A stretch of 60,528 nt of DNA from Lentisphaerota bacterium. Lineage in GTDB: Bacteria > Verrucomicrobiota > Lentisphaeria > Victivallales > Victivallaceae. The translations under genes were made by a program, and so were the position numbers. Below the pieces are notes generated by a model that was not told the DNA's origin, ran no database searches, and was given only the letters and a program-made list of their open reading frames with translations. The stretch is from the NCBI GenBank assembly GCA_015061725.1, contig SUVX01000016.1, positions 1 to 60,528 of the forward strand, read 5' to 3'. Below are positions 38,020 through 46,628 of the stretch, piece by piece; the first letter of the stretch is position 1, and every line of letters begins with the position of its first letter.

Positions 38020-39453
38020 TTATTCAGGCAGGAGTTCAACAGCGGCAGCCGCATTGAGTTGGGCAGCGGCTTTTCTTGATTGTATCTGCCAGAGCGCAAG
38101 ATTATTTTGTGCTTCAATGCAAATACTTTGAGCCTGATTGAGACGGGCAATGGTCTCCCTGCCGTTCAGATATTCGCTGTAAACAAGATCGCGCTGTTGC
38201 CTGACCTGTTCAACGATCCGGATAAAAATGGCTGTTTGAGAAATACTGTTGATATAATGAGCGCGGGCATCTCTGATTTCGTTGACGATTTCAAGAAATT
38301 TTGTATTAAGTCCCCAAACGGCAATTTTTTCAAGGACCTTGCGGAAGCGGAGCTGATTGAGCGTTGCAAATCCGTCAAAAATATTCCACGTACCGGAAAT
38401 TCCGTAAGAAAATCCCGACCGGGTATATCGGGCATCGGTAACGGAGTAATGACTGTATTTTGCATCAAAAGCATCCAGGGAATAAGCTGTGAAAAAATGC
38501 AGAGCCGGAAGAAAACGGGCATAGACAAGCTGTTTTTGCCGGATGGCGGTTTCAAGCTGGATTCTTTCCTGTTCCAGATCGGGACGGTGACGTATTGCCT
38601 GTTCAAGACAGGTTTCTTCGTCGGGAAGTTCTGTGAAATTCTGAGAAATTTTTTGCAGACGGATATTTCCCGGAAAGTTCTGCCGGGCATATCCGAGGAG
38701 AGCTGTCAGCGCGTTACAGGCAATCCTGCGGCGGTAATGCGCATTTTGCACATGGCTGCGCGCCCGGTCCGCCAGAATTTTAAAATTGAGAACTGCATCA
38801 AGAGAAACGTATCCTGAGGAATATTGGATTTCACTCTGTTTTAATGCCGCAGTTTGAAAATCCACATCCGCTTCAGCGATTTCAAGTTCTGCAGAGGCAA
38901 GGAGTATATCCCAATAGGTATAAGCCACGGCTCTTGCCAGAAGACGTTTCACATTTTTGTCGGCGGCAGTTCTGTCATTGTATTGAAGTTTTGCCAGACG
39001 GACTTCGAGTTCCCGCGCCAATCCGTCAAACAGAAGAAGTGTCGCCTGCAGTGTACCGGCAGCGTTGAAGTGGTTGTTCCTTTTCATGATGCCCGGCGGC
39101 GGATTGTGCAGATGATAGCCGCTGTCGGATGAGTGTCCTGTTGAACCGTTCAGGTCGATTGAGGGCAGATAAGCACTTAAGGCGCGGTCATAGTTGTATT
39201 TTGCCGCTGTTATGGCAGCCGCAGAGCTGCGCAGAGTCGGATTGTTGTTCAAGGCAATGCGCCGCGCGTCGGCAAGCGTCAGGATTTCATTATTTTTCAG
39301 ATATATCCTGTCCGGCGGGGTGAATGCCTGTTCGCACTCTGCAAGAGTTTTGTAACTTTCAAGCGGAGAAAAACACCCGCCCGTCAGTATGCCGATTATG
39401 CAGATGATAAATTTTAAAAGTTTCAGCGTTTTGTTTTGTGCCGGATTTGTCAT
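38020..39453 (-). CDS. TolC-like outer-membrane efflux lipoprotein
   Basis: 477 residues. N-terminal basic and hydrophobic segment followed by a lipobox-like LTGGC (Cys27), so it is probably a lipid-anchored outer-membrane channel like OprM/NodT, although Thr at -3 is not ideal. Then LTLADARRIALNNNPTL and two long coiled-coil regions typical of outer-membrane factor (OMF) channels. It overlaps the upstream membrane-fusion gene by 4 nt and is last in a three-gene operon. It forms the exit duct for the HlyD/FUSC inner-membrane pair. Confidence 0.86.
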   Translation of the reverse strand: MTNPAQNKTLKLLKFIICIIGILTGGCFSPLESYKTLAECEQAFTPPDRIYLKNNEILTLADARRIALNNNPTLRSSAAAITAAKYNYDRALSAYLPSIDLNGSTGHSSDSGYHLHNPPPGIMKRNNHFNAAGTLQATLLLFDGLARELEVRLAKLQYNDRTAADKNVKRLLARAVAYTYWDILLASAELEIAEADVDFQTAALKQSEIQYSSGYVSLDAVLNFKILADRARSHVQNAHYRRRIACNALTALLGYARQNFPGNIRLQKISQNFTELPDEETCLEQAIRHRPDLEQERIQLETAIRQKQLVYARFLPALHFFTAYSLDAFDAKYSHYSVTDARYTRSGFSYGISGTWNIFDGFATLNQLRFRKVLEKIAVWGLNTKFLEIVNEIRDARAHYINSISQTAIFIRIVEQVRQQRDLVYSEYLNGRETIARLNQAQSICIEAQNNLALWQIQSRKAAAQLNAAAAVELLPE

Positions 39454-40466
39454 AAAAACAGCTCCCAGAAAAATTGGCGAATGGGGTGTGCCGGGATATC
39501 AAGTTCAACATAAGCACTTGCGCCGAAGTGCAGTCTGTCATCCGGATTTGTAATGCGGATTTGGACCGGAAAACGCTGAGGAAGCAGAAACCACTCATTC
39601 TCTTTTCGTATTTCAGCCAGTCCCGTTGTGGCGGAACTTTTGCGTTTTTCTGCACTCCAGTTGACTTGTTCAACAAAACCGTGGTACACTTTTCCCGGAT
39701 ACTGCCGCAAACGGATGACGGCTTTGACGCCGGGGCGGATTTCAGAGAGTTCGCTTTCTTTGAAATTTGCCTGGATGAACCAGACTGATGTGTCAATAAA
39801 ACCGAAAAGGACATCTCCGGGTTTGCCGTACAATCCGGGAGATATGGTCATGTTGGTTACGATTCCGTCGCTGAGGGCGGTTACGGTGGTTTGATTTTGC
39901 CAGTATTGACTTAAAGCAAGCGTTTTTTCAAGTTTTTTTACAAGAGATTCCCGGGCGTTGCATTCGTGCAGGAGTGCCGTTTTTTTATGCTGAGCCGCTT
40001 CGAGTTGAGCTTCTGCTGAGATTTTACTGCATTTTGTGCGGACAACATAATCTTCAGAGATGGCGGCTTGACGGAGCATGTTGACTCCTTTGGAATATAA
40101 AAAGTTGTACTGTTCAAGTTCAGCAGCCTGACGGCGGATTTCCGCTTCTGCTCTGCGCAGTTGTGCGCGGCAGCTTTCAAGTTTGGATTTTGCCGCTGCA
40201 AGTTCATGTTCTGATTCTGCTGTTTTCAGAGAATAAGAATAGGGAGATGTGGAAAATAGCGGTGTGCCTTTTTTTACAAACTGATTGTTTTTTACATGAA
40301 TTTTGGAGATATATCCTTCAACCCACGGCATGACAGCTCTGGTATTGGCAAAGACAAAAGCATCAGCTGTAAAGGGACGCCAATGCCAGTAAAACCAGTA
40401 TATGGTGCAGGCAATCAGAAATGAAATGAGAATCAGAAACAGAATTTGTCTTTTGATGAAATTCAT
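39450..40466 (-). CDS. HlyD/EmrA-type membrane fusion protein
   Basis: 338 residues. One N-terminal transmembrane helix (about 8-28), then a lipoyl-like half (VEGYISKIHVKNNQFVKKGTPLF split over two strands), a coiled-coil hairpin rich in Glu/Arg/Ala (about 70-180) and the second lipoyl half (SDGIVTNMTISPGLYGKPGD). It links the inner-membrane FUSC-like protein to the TolC-like channel. Its start and stop overlap the neighbouring genes by 4 nt each, so the three are translationally coupled. This layout matches AaeA/EmrA-type efflux adaptors. Confidence 0.87.
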   Translation of the reverse strand: MNFIKRQILFLILISFLIACTIYWFYWHWRPFTADAFVFANTRAVMPWVEGYISKIHVKNNQFVKKGTPLFSTSPYSYSLKTAESEHELAAAKSKLESCRAQLRRAEAEIRRQAAELEQYNFLYSKGVNMLRQAAISEDYVVRTKCSKISAEAQLEAAQHKKTALLHECNARESLVKKLEKTLALSQYWQNQTTVTALSDGIVTNMTISPGLYGKPGDVLFGFIDTSVWFIQANFKESELSEIRPGVKAVIRLRQYPGKVYHGFVEQVNWSAEKRKSSATTGLAEIRKENEWFLLPQRFPVQIRITNPDDRLHFGASAYVELDIPAHPIRQFFWELFL

Positions 40467-41428
40467 ACAGCCGTCTTTCTCTTCAAAAAAAGTTCTCCTG
40501 CGACCGATAATAATGCTCCGGCAAGAGTTGCAAAACTGCGTCCGAGCATGATATCCGTAAAGTGATAACGTTGATATGTTCCCAATAACCAGTCTGTAGA
40601 GAGGGTTATTGAAAACATGAAAAGCAGAGACAACAGAAAATAATTATCTGTACAGTAATAGACGAAAAAAGCCGCCGTTCCGGTAAAGGGCAGCAGATAG
40701 ACAAAACGGTAATCCAAACGGCAGAATGTTCCGAGATACAAGCCGCCGAGCAGTATGCCTGCAGGAATCGCAAATATCCGTTGCGGGGCAAGTTCCCTTA
40801 CCGGGTGCCGTGTATTGGCTGACATCTGAATAAACATGATGGTCATCATGATCCAGGGAGCCTGAGAGAATTTGAACAGTTGAGAACAAATTGCGCCGGC
40901 GGTAAGCTCTGCTGTGATGACAAGGGCTTCGGCAGCAGGACAGGGCGTTGTGAAAAAAGTTTTTCCGGTCGGATTGATTCTGATAACACTGTTAAGACTT
41001 GTTGCAAGTAAAATAAAGAAGACAGATATTCCAAAATCAATGCAGCGGTACAATGCCGGCATCGTGCCGCCCGGAGCAAAACAGGCAAGGTATCCGGTCA
41101 AAAGAACGATACTTGAGCCCTGCCGGTCGGGCAGGGTCATAAGAGTAAAGTAAGCAAATAAACCTTGAAATACGATTCTCAAAAAAGGCGTTTGCCATGT
41201 TATTCCCGTTAAAAATTGTGCCGCGGCTGCATAAACAGACATAACAAGAGCAAAGATAAAACGTCTTTTATAATCCGGAACATCAAACAGCATTGCCGCA
41301 GTCAAAATGGTGAATGTTATCCAGAGCAAATTGATTTCCGGCAGATGCAGCACCATCCGGAATGTTGTGGTGAGCATTAACGCCGTTAACAACGTCAATG
41401 CTTTATTGAGCGAATCGGTAAAAAACAT
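40463..41428 (-). CDS. FUSC/aromatic-acid-exporter-like inner-membrane protein, short form
   Basis: 321 residues with about 10 hydrophobic segments in two similar halves, a pattern of the FUSC/AaeB/YccS exporters. The usual members are around 600-700 residues with cytoplasmic domains; this one is nearly all membrane, so it is a half-size form. The SD is strong (AAGGAGGAG, about 10 nt before ATG). First gene of the FUSC-HlyD-TolC operon. The expected cargo is an aromatic or weak-acid compound, by family only. The hydrophobic pattern and the operon support the call more than any single motif. Confidence 0.7.
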   Translation of the reverse strand: MFFTDSLNKALTLLTALMLTTTFRMVLHLPEINLLWITFTILTAAMLFDVPDYKRRFIFALVMSVYAAAAQFLTGITWQTPFLRIVFQGLFAYFTLMTLPDRQGSSIVLLTGYLACFAPGGTMPALYRCIDFGISVFFILLATSLNSVIRINPTGKTFFTTPCPAAEALVITAELTAGAICSQLFKFSQAPWIMMTIMFIQMSANTRHPVRELAPQRIFAIPAGILLGGLYLGTFCRLDYRFVYLLPFTGTAAFFVYYCTDNYFLLSLLFMFSITLSTDWLLGTYQRYHFTDIMLGRSFATLAGALLSVAGELFLKRKTAV

Positions 41429-41432
41429 ACAA

Positions 41433-41481
41433 AACTTCTCCTCCTTGTTGACATATATAGGAGAAGTTGAGCGTTTTTCAA
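41433..41481 (-). promoter_or_regulatory. Promoter and flanking inverted repeat of the efflux operon
   Basis: On the minus strand TTGAAA (41476-41481), 16-nt spacer, TATATA (41454-41459). A 9-bp inverted repeat (AACTTCTCC at 41433-41441, GGAGAAGTT at 41460-41468) brackets the -10 and start region and reaches the ribosome site, so it could be an operator or an RNA hairpin. Confidence 0.5.
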
Positions 41482-41526
41482 GTTAAATCAGAAAATTTTT
41501 CAAGTCTGTTCCGGTTTTTAAAAGTT

Positions 41527-42600
41527 CTATCTGCACAGGGCGATTGCCTGCGGAACGGTGATAAAATGCTGTTCGGGAGTTACCTTTTTATTCTTTTTAT
41601 CCAGTTTGAAAAAGTGAACGGTTCCTGATTTCAAATGACTGACCGCCAAACGTTTTTCATTGTCAATGAGCAGAATATCGCTCGGGAAATTGCCGGGGGA
41701 GGGGACTGCTTCAAGCAGTTTGAAATTTCCTTTTCCCGTTGTTTCAAAAAAGGCAATGGAGTTATGTCCGCGGTTGGTGATAAAGAAAAATTTTCCGTCG
41801 TCTGTTATTTTGATTGCGCCCGGAGAATTGCGGTGTGTTGTTCCTGCGGGAAGGGTTGATATTGTTTTAAAGAGTTGCCACTTGCCGTTGATTTTGACAA
41901 AACTGCTTGCTGTTGAGTTCAATTCGTTGGCGGTGTAAAGGATTTTTCCGCAGAGGGAGAAGACCAGATGGCGCGGACCTGAACCGGCAGGAAGTTTCAA
42001 TTTTTCAACGCAGGGCAGTTGGAGTCCCTTGCCGGGAAGATAGTTATAAATAAAAATTTCATCAGTTCCCAGATCGCTTGCAAAGAGCTGTTTTCCATCA
42101 GGAGAAAATCCGACAAAGTGCGGATGCGGAGACTTCTGGCGTTTGGTAATGCTTTTTCCCTCATGCTTGATCAGGCGGGGAGAACCTGTGATTTTGCCGT
42201 TGTCGAGGCGGAATTCCGAGATATCTCCTGAAGAATAATTGGCTGTATACAAAAATTTTTCATCAAAAGACAAGGTCAGGTGGCAGGGCGTTATGCCCCC
42301 GGCGGAAACGCTTTGCAGAACCCCCAGTGTGCAATGAGGTATGTGGACTCGGCTCAGAACGGCAACAGCGCCTGATTTACTGTTTTTTCCGGGCATTCTT
42401 CCTGCTGTGGCATAGTAATAACGGCTGCCGGAAATAAGGTAATTCATTGTCGGAAAACTGAGAACTTGCTCCGTGGATTTTTCAGTACAATAGATTCCCC
42501 CCTCCGCTTTTTTTGACAGGGAGACTGTATAGAAACTGCGGCAGCCGGAAAGAAGTGCGGCAAAACTTGAAAGCAATATAAAAAGAATCGTTTTTTTCAT
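41527..42600 (-). CDS. Lactonase-family (YVTN/6-phosphogluconolactonase-like) beta-propeller lipoprotein
   Basis: 357 residues. Signal peptide ending in a good lipobox LLSGC (Cys20), so it is lipid-anchored. The rest is a seven-bladed propeller of the lactonase family: repeated blade motifs such as FLYTANYSSGDISEF, PHFVGFSPDGKQLFASDLGTDEI, GPRHLVFS..GKILYTANEL and GAIKITDDGKFFFITNRGHNSI. The family includes 6-phosphogluconolactonase and secreted sugar-lactone or structural propellers. The envelope location argues against the pentose-phosphate step and for an extracytoplasmic lactone or binding role. The gene is alone with its own promoter. Confidence 0.82.
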   Translation of the reverse strand: MKKTILFILLSSFAALLSGCRSFYTVSLSKKAEGGIYCTEKSTEQVLSFPTMNYLISGSRYYYATAGRMPGKNSKSGAVAVLSRVHIPHCTLGVLQSVSAGGITPCHLTLSFDEKFLYTANYSSGDISEFRLDNGKITGSPRLIKHEGKSITKRQKSPHPHFVGFSPDGKQLFASDLGTDEIFIYNYLPGKGLQLPCVEKLKLPAGSGPRHLVFSLCGKILYTANELNSTASSFVKINGKWQLFKTISTLPAGTTHRNSPGAIKITDDGKFFFITNRGHNSIAFFETTGKGNFKLLEAVPSPGNFPSDILLIDNEKRLAVSHLKSGTVHFFKLDKKNKKVTPEQHFITVPQAIALCR

Positions 42601-42636
42601 AAGGTGTACTCTTTATGCTGATTGTACTTTGTTGTA

Positions 42637-42664
42637 AATATAACCTCTTTTTTGAAATATTCAA
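42637..42664 (-). promoter_or_regulatory. Candidate promoter of the lactonase-like gene
   Basis: On the minus strand TTGAAT (42659-42664), 16-nt spacer, TATATT (42637-42642), about 40 nt before the ATG. Confidence 0.45.
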
Positions 42665-42755
42665 CGGTTTGATTTAAATGTATGACTTATTATGTCAGGG
42701 GTTCGGCGGTATATTGGGAACATTGATTAATTTAAACTCAATAGGAGGGTGTTTT

Positions 42756-43325
42756 ATGAACAAAACTTTTTATGCGTTGTGTGTGAGCGGATTCGTTTTT
42801 TTCAATGGCGTTTGTGAGGACCGCTGCAAAAATATTTCGCCCATCGGGAAAAATTTTATTTCTGAAGTCCGGGAACTCCAGCAGTCCCCGGAGGCGGCAA
42901 AATTGGCCGGTTATCCGCGCCTTAAGTGGGAAAGCGAAGGCAAGTATAATGTTGTTTATTCTTCAAAAGATTATGTCAGTTTCAAGGTTTTTGAATGGAG
43001 TTATACCGGAGGAGCCCACGGCGGATCGCAAACCACTGTCGGCACTTTCAAAAAGGGCAAATGTTTGAAACTTGCTGACTTGTACCGTTCTCCCCGTGAA
43101 AAAAAACAGCTTGAAAATTTGTGGAAAGCTGCGATTGCCCGTCACTTTAAAGTCAAGACTTTTGAAGAACGCCTGAAAGAAGCAGGAGAGGTATTCAAGC
43201 CGTTTATGACAGAAAATTTCTATTTTGACGGCAAGGGAATCCACTTTATCTATGACCCCTATGAAATTGATTGTTTTGCCGCCGGAACAATTGATATTTT
43301 TGTCCCCTGGAAAATGCCCCGCTGA
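42756..43325 (+). CDS. Secreted DUF3298-like protein
   Basis: 189 residues from ATG at 42756, set by AGGAGGG (42743-42749); a longer frame to 42678 lacks a ribosome site. N-terminal hydrophobic signal (YALCVSGFVFF). The body has features of the DUF3298/DUF4163 family: WSYTGGAHGGSQ, LKLADLYRS and the C-terminal IHFIYDPYEI..FAAGTIDIFVPW. Such proteins are found in bacterial envelopes and are often paired with peptidoglycan-related domains; the activity is unknown. The gene is alone. Confidence 0.75.
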   Translation: MNKTFYALCVSGFVFFNGVCEDRCKNISPIGKNFISEVRELQQSPEAAKLAGYPRLKWESEGKYNVVYSSKDYVSFKVFEWSYTGGAHGGSQTTVGTFKKGKCLKLADLYRSPREKKQLENLWKAAIARHFKVKTFEERLKEAGEVFKPFMTENFYFDGKGIHFIYDPYEIDCFAAGTIDIFVPWKMPR

Positions 43326-43628
43326 TTTTTACGCCGCTGTTTCTTACAAGGGTAGATGGTTCTTGGGGAAAGGGGAAACTTCTTTTCACGGGAAAAGAGG
43401 CCGAAACGTCGGCTTCGGTATATTTTCTCCCCCCTTGTCCGCCGCCGCCTTGTGTAAAGGCTCAAGAAAAGAGAAGTATTTTATAAAGTAAGAACAGTAC
43501 CCTATGGGGAATTATCTGCCCGTATAGGGAACAGAGCCTCCGCAAAAAGGGAAAAACTTGCTTTTTACTGACAGGGGAGATATATTATCCGACAGCAGAG
43601 ATTTGACAGCAGGTTGGAGTTTTGCGTA
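43326..43628. other. Noncoding stretch, about 300 nt
   Basis: No convincing gene is seen. It holds G-rich and C-rich tracts (43360-43450). It also has a hairpin with arms CCCTAT (43500-43505) and ATAGGG (43524-43529), extendable by GGG/CCC around a bulge. No T-run follows, so it is not a clear terminator. Confidence 0.4.
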
Positions 43629-44282
43629 ATGAAAGAGCAATTTAAAAAATTTGTGCGGAACAAATATTTTCCGCACGGTGCCGTGATATCGGTGTTGATT
43701 GTTCTGGCTTTTTTCGGCTGGATGACTCCTTTTATGCTTTTGTACATCGGGTATCTGCTTTATCTGTTTGCCAAATTGATCATCTTGATCGTCAAAGATA
43801 CCAAATCCCGGCTGCTCAAATATCTTTCTGCGTTCGTGCTGTGCTTCGGACTTGCTCCCGGATTTGCCATCGGTATGATTCCTCTCTGGTTTATCAGCGT
43901 GGTACATCTTCAGAACAATCCTGAAATAAAGCAGAATGTTCCGGAATACAAAACTTGGAACACAACTTTGCGTAACGCTTCTTTTTTCAACAGTTATACG
44001 GTAACGGCATGGGAGGGCGAAATCAATGAAAAAGATTTTCTCGCCATGGCAAAACACAATTCATGGGATATCAAGCCGTTGGAGAAGCCGTTTATTCTGG
44101 ATCCTGCAAGCGAATTGATCCGTCAGCATCAGGCGGAAAAAGCGGGGAGACGAGTTGTCCCGCAGGCGGTTGATGTTGCCGGTGGTTACAGTTTCAACCG
44201 GCGGCAGCCCAACGGCGGCGGGACTTTGGTCGTCTGGGATAAACTCCGTCAGAAGGTTTATATTATTTCAAATCCGCGTTAA
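43629..44282 (+). CDS. Small membrane protein of unknown function
   Basis: 217 residues from ATG at 43629, with GGAG 9 nt upstream; an in-frame TTG at 43614 is not needed. Two or three transmembrane helices between residues about 17 and 95 (AVISVLIVLAFFGWM, LLYIGYLLYLFAKLIILIV, FVLCFGLAPGFAIGMIPLWF). A soluble C-terminal part of about 115 residues follows, with WEGEINEKDFLAMAKHNSWDI and a final strand-rich segment. The topology suggests an inner-membrane protein with an exposed tail. Not recognised. Its stop overlaps the stop of the convergent gene by 3 nt. Confidence 0.65.
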   Translation: MKEQFKKFVRNKYFPHGAVISVLIVLAFFGWMTPFMLLYIGYLLYLFAKLIILIVKDTKSRLLKYLSAFVLCFGLAPGFAIGMIPLWFISVVHLQNNPEIKQNVPEYKTWNTTLRNASFFNSYTVTAWEGEINEKDFLAMAKHNSWDIKPLEKPFILDPASELIRQHQAEKAGRRVVPQAVDVAGGYSFNRRQPNGGGTLVVWDKLRQKVYIISNPR

Positions 44283-44581
44283 TCTCTCGGATAGGGGGAG
44301 CCGGGAAACTTTTCCAGATCTTTGCGGGCGTTGCAAAAGAAATAAATCTGCCACAAAATCAGCCAGAGCAGCAACGTACAGATGGCTCCGGCGGGAAAAA
44401 AGACTGCAAGAATCAACAGCAGAATGTTTCCCGACACCGTTGTTCCGTAAAGAAAAACACTTTTTGCCCAGTAAAAATTCAATCCGACACCCAGATATTT
44501 TTTACCGGGGAATTTGTAGATGAAAACCCGCGGATCGGCGGGATTCACATAAAACGGTCCTTTGTGATTTTTTTTACTCAT
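44279..44581 (-). CDS. Small membrane protein with DUF5808-like motif
   Basis: 100 residues. The N-terminus reads FYVNPADPRVFIYK...GVGLNFYWAKS, close to the DUF5808 pattern (YNPDDPR-F-x(n)-GWTLNF). Then a hydrophobic region (about 48-84) that could form one or two membrane helices, and a charged tail. Its start overlaps the GH20-like stop by 8 nt, so it is co-transcribed with and translationally coupled to that gene. Function unknown. Confidence 0.6.
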   Translation of the reverse strand: MSKKNHKGPFYVNPADPRVFIYKFPGKKYLGVGLNFYWAKSVFLYGTTVSGNILLLILAVFFPAGAICTLLLWLILWQIYFFCNARKDLEKFPGSPYPRD

Positions 44582-46448
44582 CGCACTCTTTCAACTCCAC
44601 GTCAACGCGGTGCATAACAGAGACAAGTTCCTGGTGAACATAGGCGTCGTACATATTCTGACTGCCGAGGAAACAGAAACGCGAATCGTTGGTAAGCAGA
44701 TACTCTGAATCCGTAACGAGATTTTCCGTTTCAAGGATTTTTCCGGGAACTTTGATGATTCTGCCGTTATCAGTAAGTGCGGCAAAACAAAGTCCCAGTC
44801 CGCCGTAACCGTTGTGTTCAAAACGGATGGCATCGGCATTGAGGAATTTTCTGTCAAGGCTGTGGAAAAAGTCAAATTCCGCAACTTCAAGATTATCCGG
44901 TTTAGCGCAACCGGAGTGAACTTCCTGCCATTGACCGTTCAGACGGAGAGATATCCGCAATTTAGGCATTCCGTACCAATCGCAATGCATGCGGCGGACA
45001 CGGAGAAACGAGCCGTTTGCAAGACTTTTTTCCGCTTCTTCAAACTTCTGTTCAATACCGGGCAGCTTTTGAGTGAAAATATTGGGGGTAATGCCGGAGC
45101 GGAGTGTCTCCCAATCCTGTTCACGCTTGCGGAACACTGAAAGATAACGTGAAAACGCTTGTTTCAGCGAGTTCATTGCTGTTGCGTTCTGACCGTAATC
45201 CAACTGTTCCAACATTGCTTTTTTTATACGGGCGGAACAGATGAGTTCTTCAAGAGAAAGGATTTGATCTTCAAGAATTTTATGACCTTTTGAAATCTTT
45301 GTTTTGAAACTTTCCAAAATCAGCTTGTCTGTTTCAATTGAGGAAACACGGGCAGAATCAAGTCCGAAAATGCTGCGTGAATAGAGAACAGACGGAGAAA
45401 CTGTTCCGAAATGCCTTGAAAATCCCCGGGTGACGGCGGATTTCTGGGCTGAAATAAATAGTTCATCCTCCGTTCCGAAAAGGTTTTGAATCATGTCTTT
45501 GAAAACTTCTTCTCCGCCTGCACCCGCAGCTTTTCTGCCGTTGGCGGCGATAGTCGGCCAGGTACGGTACATGAACGTATCACTTTTTTCCCATGCCGTT
45601 TGCAGAAATCCTGTGACATTTTCGTAGAGAGAGGCGTAATCTATAAAAGATTGTCCGTTTGAAAGGAGCATATCAGCAGGGGAAGCCCAGACTTCAAACC
45701 CGAGTTTTCGATATCGGGCAAGGGTGTTTTCTTCGGTTAAATTGTTGAAGTGCGCCTGACAGGTCCGTACATCGCGCTGATACTGCCATTCGGTCATGAT
45801 GATATCGTTGGGGACATCGGGCAGAATGGAGTGATAATTTTCAAACATATCCGGCCACATCGCCATACGTTTGCCGCGTGAACTTAAAAAATCATGAACT
45901 TTTCTGACATGTTCCAGAAACAGGAGTTCTTCATCATGGAATGTTTTGACTTTGGCTTTGCAGAGTTCGCAGAGGTTGAAGTTCCAGAACTCATCCAGTC
46001 CTGCATGGAAGATTTTTGAGGGGAACAACGGCAGAATTTCATCCAGATATGTGAAAAGGAAGTCATAAAATTCCGTTTTTGATACGCAGAATGTATCTTT
46101 TGCCGTTCCGCCGAAACGGTCGCGGGAATTGCCTCTGACTTCCGCCAGATGCTGAAGTTGCGGAAAACGCAGAAAACGTTCTGCGTGTCCCAGAGTTGCC
46201 ACGCAGGGGATAACTTCAATGTTTTTTTGTGCCGCATAATCAACGATCTGCCGCATCTGTTCAAGAGAGTATCCCTCATCCGCCCCGGGCAGAGAGTAAG
46301 AAGGCGTGACAATTCTGTCTTCGAGGTAGAGAAAGACGGCATTGTATCCGTTTTCGCTGATCATATCAATAAATTCAAAGATGAAATCAAGTGTTTCCAT
46401 CTGGCGGGCGAGGTCCAGCTGTGCTGCACGGCGTTGAAACGTTTTCAT
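44574..46448 (-). CDS. GH20-like beta-N-acetylhexosaminidase family protein, cytoplasmic
   Basis: 624 residues with no signal peptide. An N-terminal TIM barrel carries the GH20 catalytic pair in HAGLDEFWN (Asp152-Glu153), preceded by GYNAVFLYLEDR and IEVIPCVATLGHAERFLR. In GH20 enzymes the Glu protonates the glycosidic bond and the Asp orients the N-acetyl group. The C-terminal half is helical and then beta-rich, without a clear match. It lacks the usual N-terminal GH20b domain. Without an export signal it probably cleaves imported amino-sugar glycosides. It forms a two-gene operon with the small DUF5808-like membrane protein. Family placement is by motif; substrate unknown. Confidence 0.72.
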   Translation of the reverse strand: MKTFQRRAAQLDLARQMETLDFIFEFIDMISENGYNAVFLYLEDRIVTPSYSLPGADEGYSLEQMRQIVDYAAQKNIEVIPCVATLGHAERFLRFPQLQHLAEVRGNSRDRFGGTAKDTFCVSKTEFYDFLFTYLDEILPLFPSKIFHAGLDEFWNFNLCELCKAKVKTFHDEELLFLEHVRKVHDFLSSRGKRMAMWPDMFENYHSILPDVPNDIIMTEWQYQRDVRTCQAHFNNLTEENTLARYRKLGFEVWASPADMLLSNGQSFIDYASLYENVTGFLQTAWEKSDTFMYRTWPTIAANGRKAAGAGGEEVFKDMIQNLFGTEDELFISAQKSAVTRGFSRHFGTVSPSVLYSRSIFGLDSARVSSIETDKLILESFKTKISKGHKILEDQILSLEELICSARIKKAMLEQLDYGQNATAMNSLKQAFSRYLSVFRKREQDWETLRSGITPNIFTQKLPGIEQKFEEAEKSLANGSFLRVRRMHCDWYGMPKLRISLRLNGQWQEVHSGCAKPDNLEVAEFDFFHSLDRKFLNADAIRFEHNGYGGLGLCFAALTDNGRIIKVPGKILETENLVTDSEYLLTNDSRFCFLGSQNMYDAYVHQELVSVMHRVDVELKECDE

Positions 46449-46566
46449 AAGTTCAGATATTCCATATTACAATTGAAAGTCCTGTTGCCGGAGATAATAT
46501 ATATCATTGAAGATATTTTGCAATTTTTTTTCGGGCGTAATTCTGAAAAAATTTTTATTTTCAACT

Positions 46567-46575
46567 TGTTATAAT
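46567..46575 (+). promoter_or_regulatory. Extended -10 promoter for the kinase gene
   Basis: TGTTATAAT (46567-46575) is an extended -10 element with a perfect TATAAT. No good -35 was found. It lies 53 nt before the start codon. Confidence 0.45.
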
Positions 46576-46628
46576 GCCGTCAAAGCAATATATTTTAATG
46601 AATGTAATATCAGAACAGGAAAATAACT

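Noticed and set aside
38020..41428. TolC/HlyD genes as the secretion system of the giant proteins
   Set aside because: The inner-membrane partner is FUSC-like, not an ABC ATPase, and the cluster is about 19 kb away with another gene set between.
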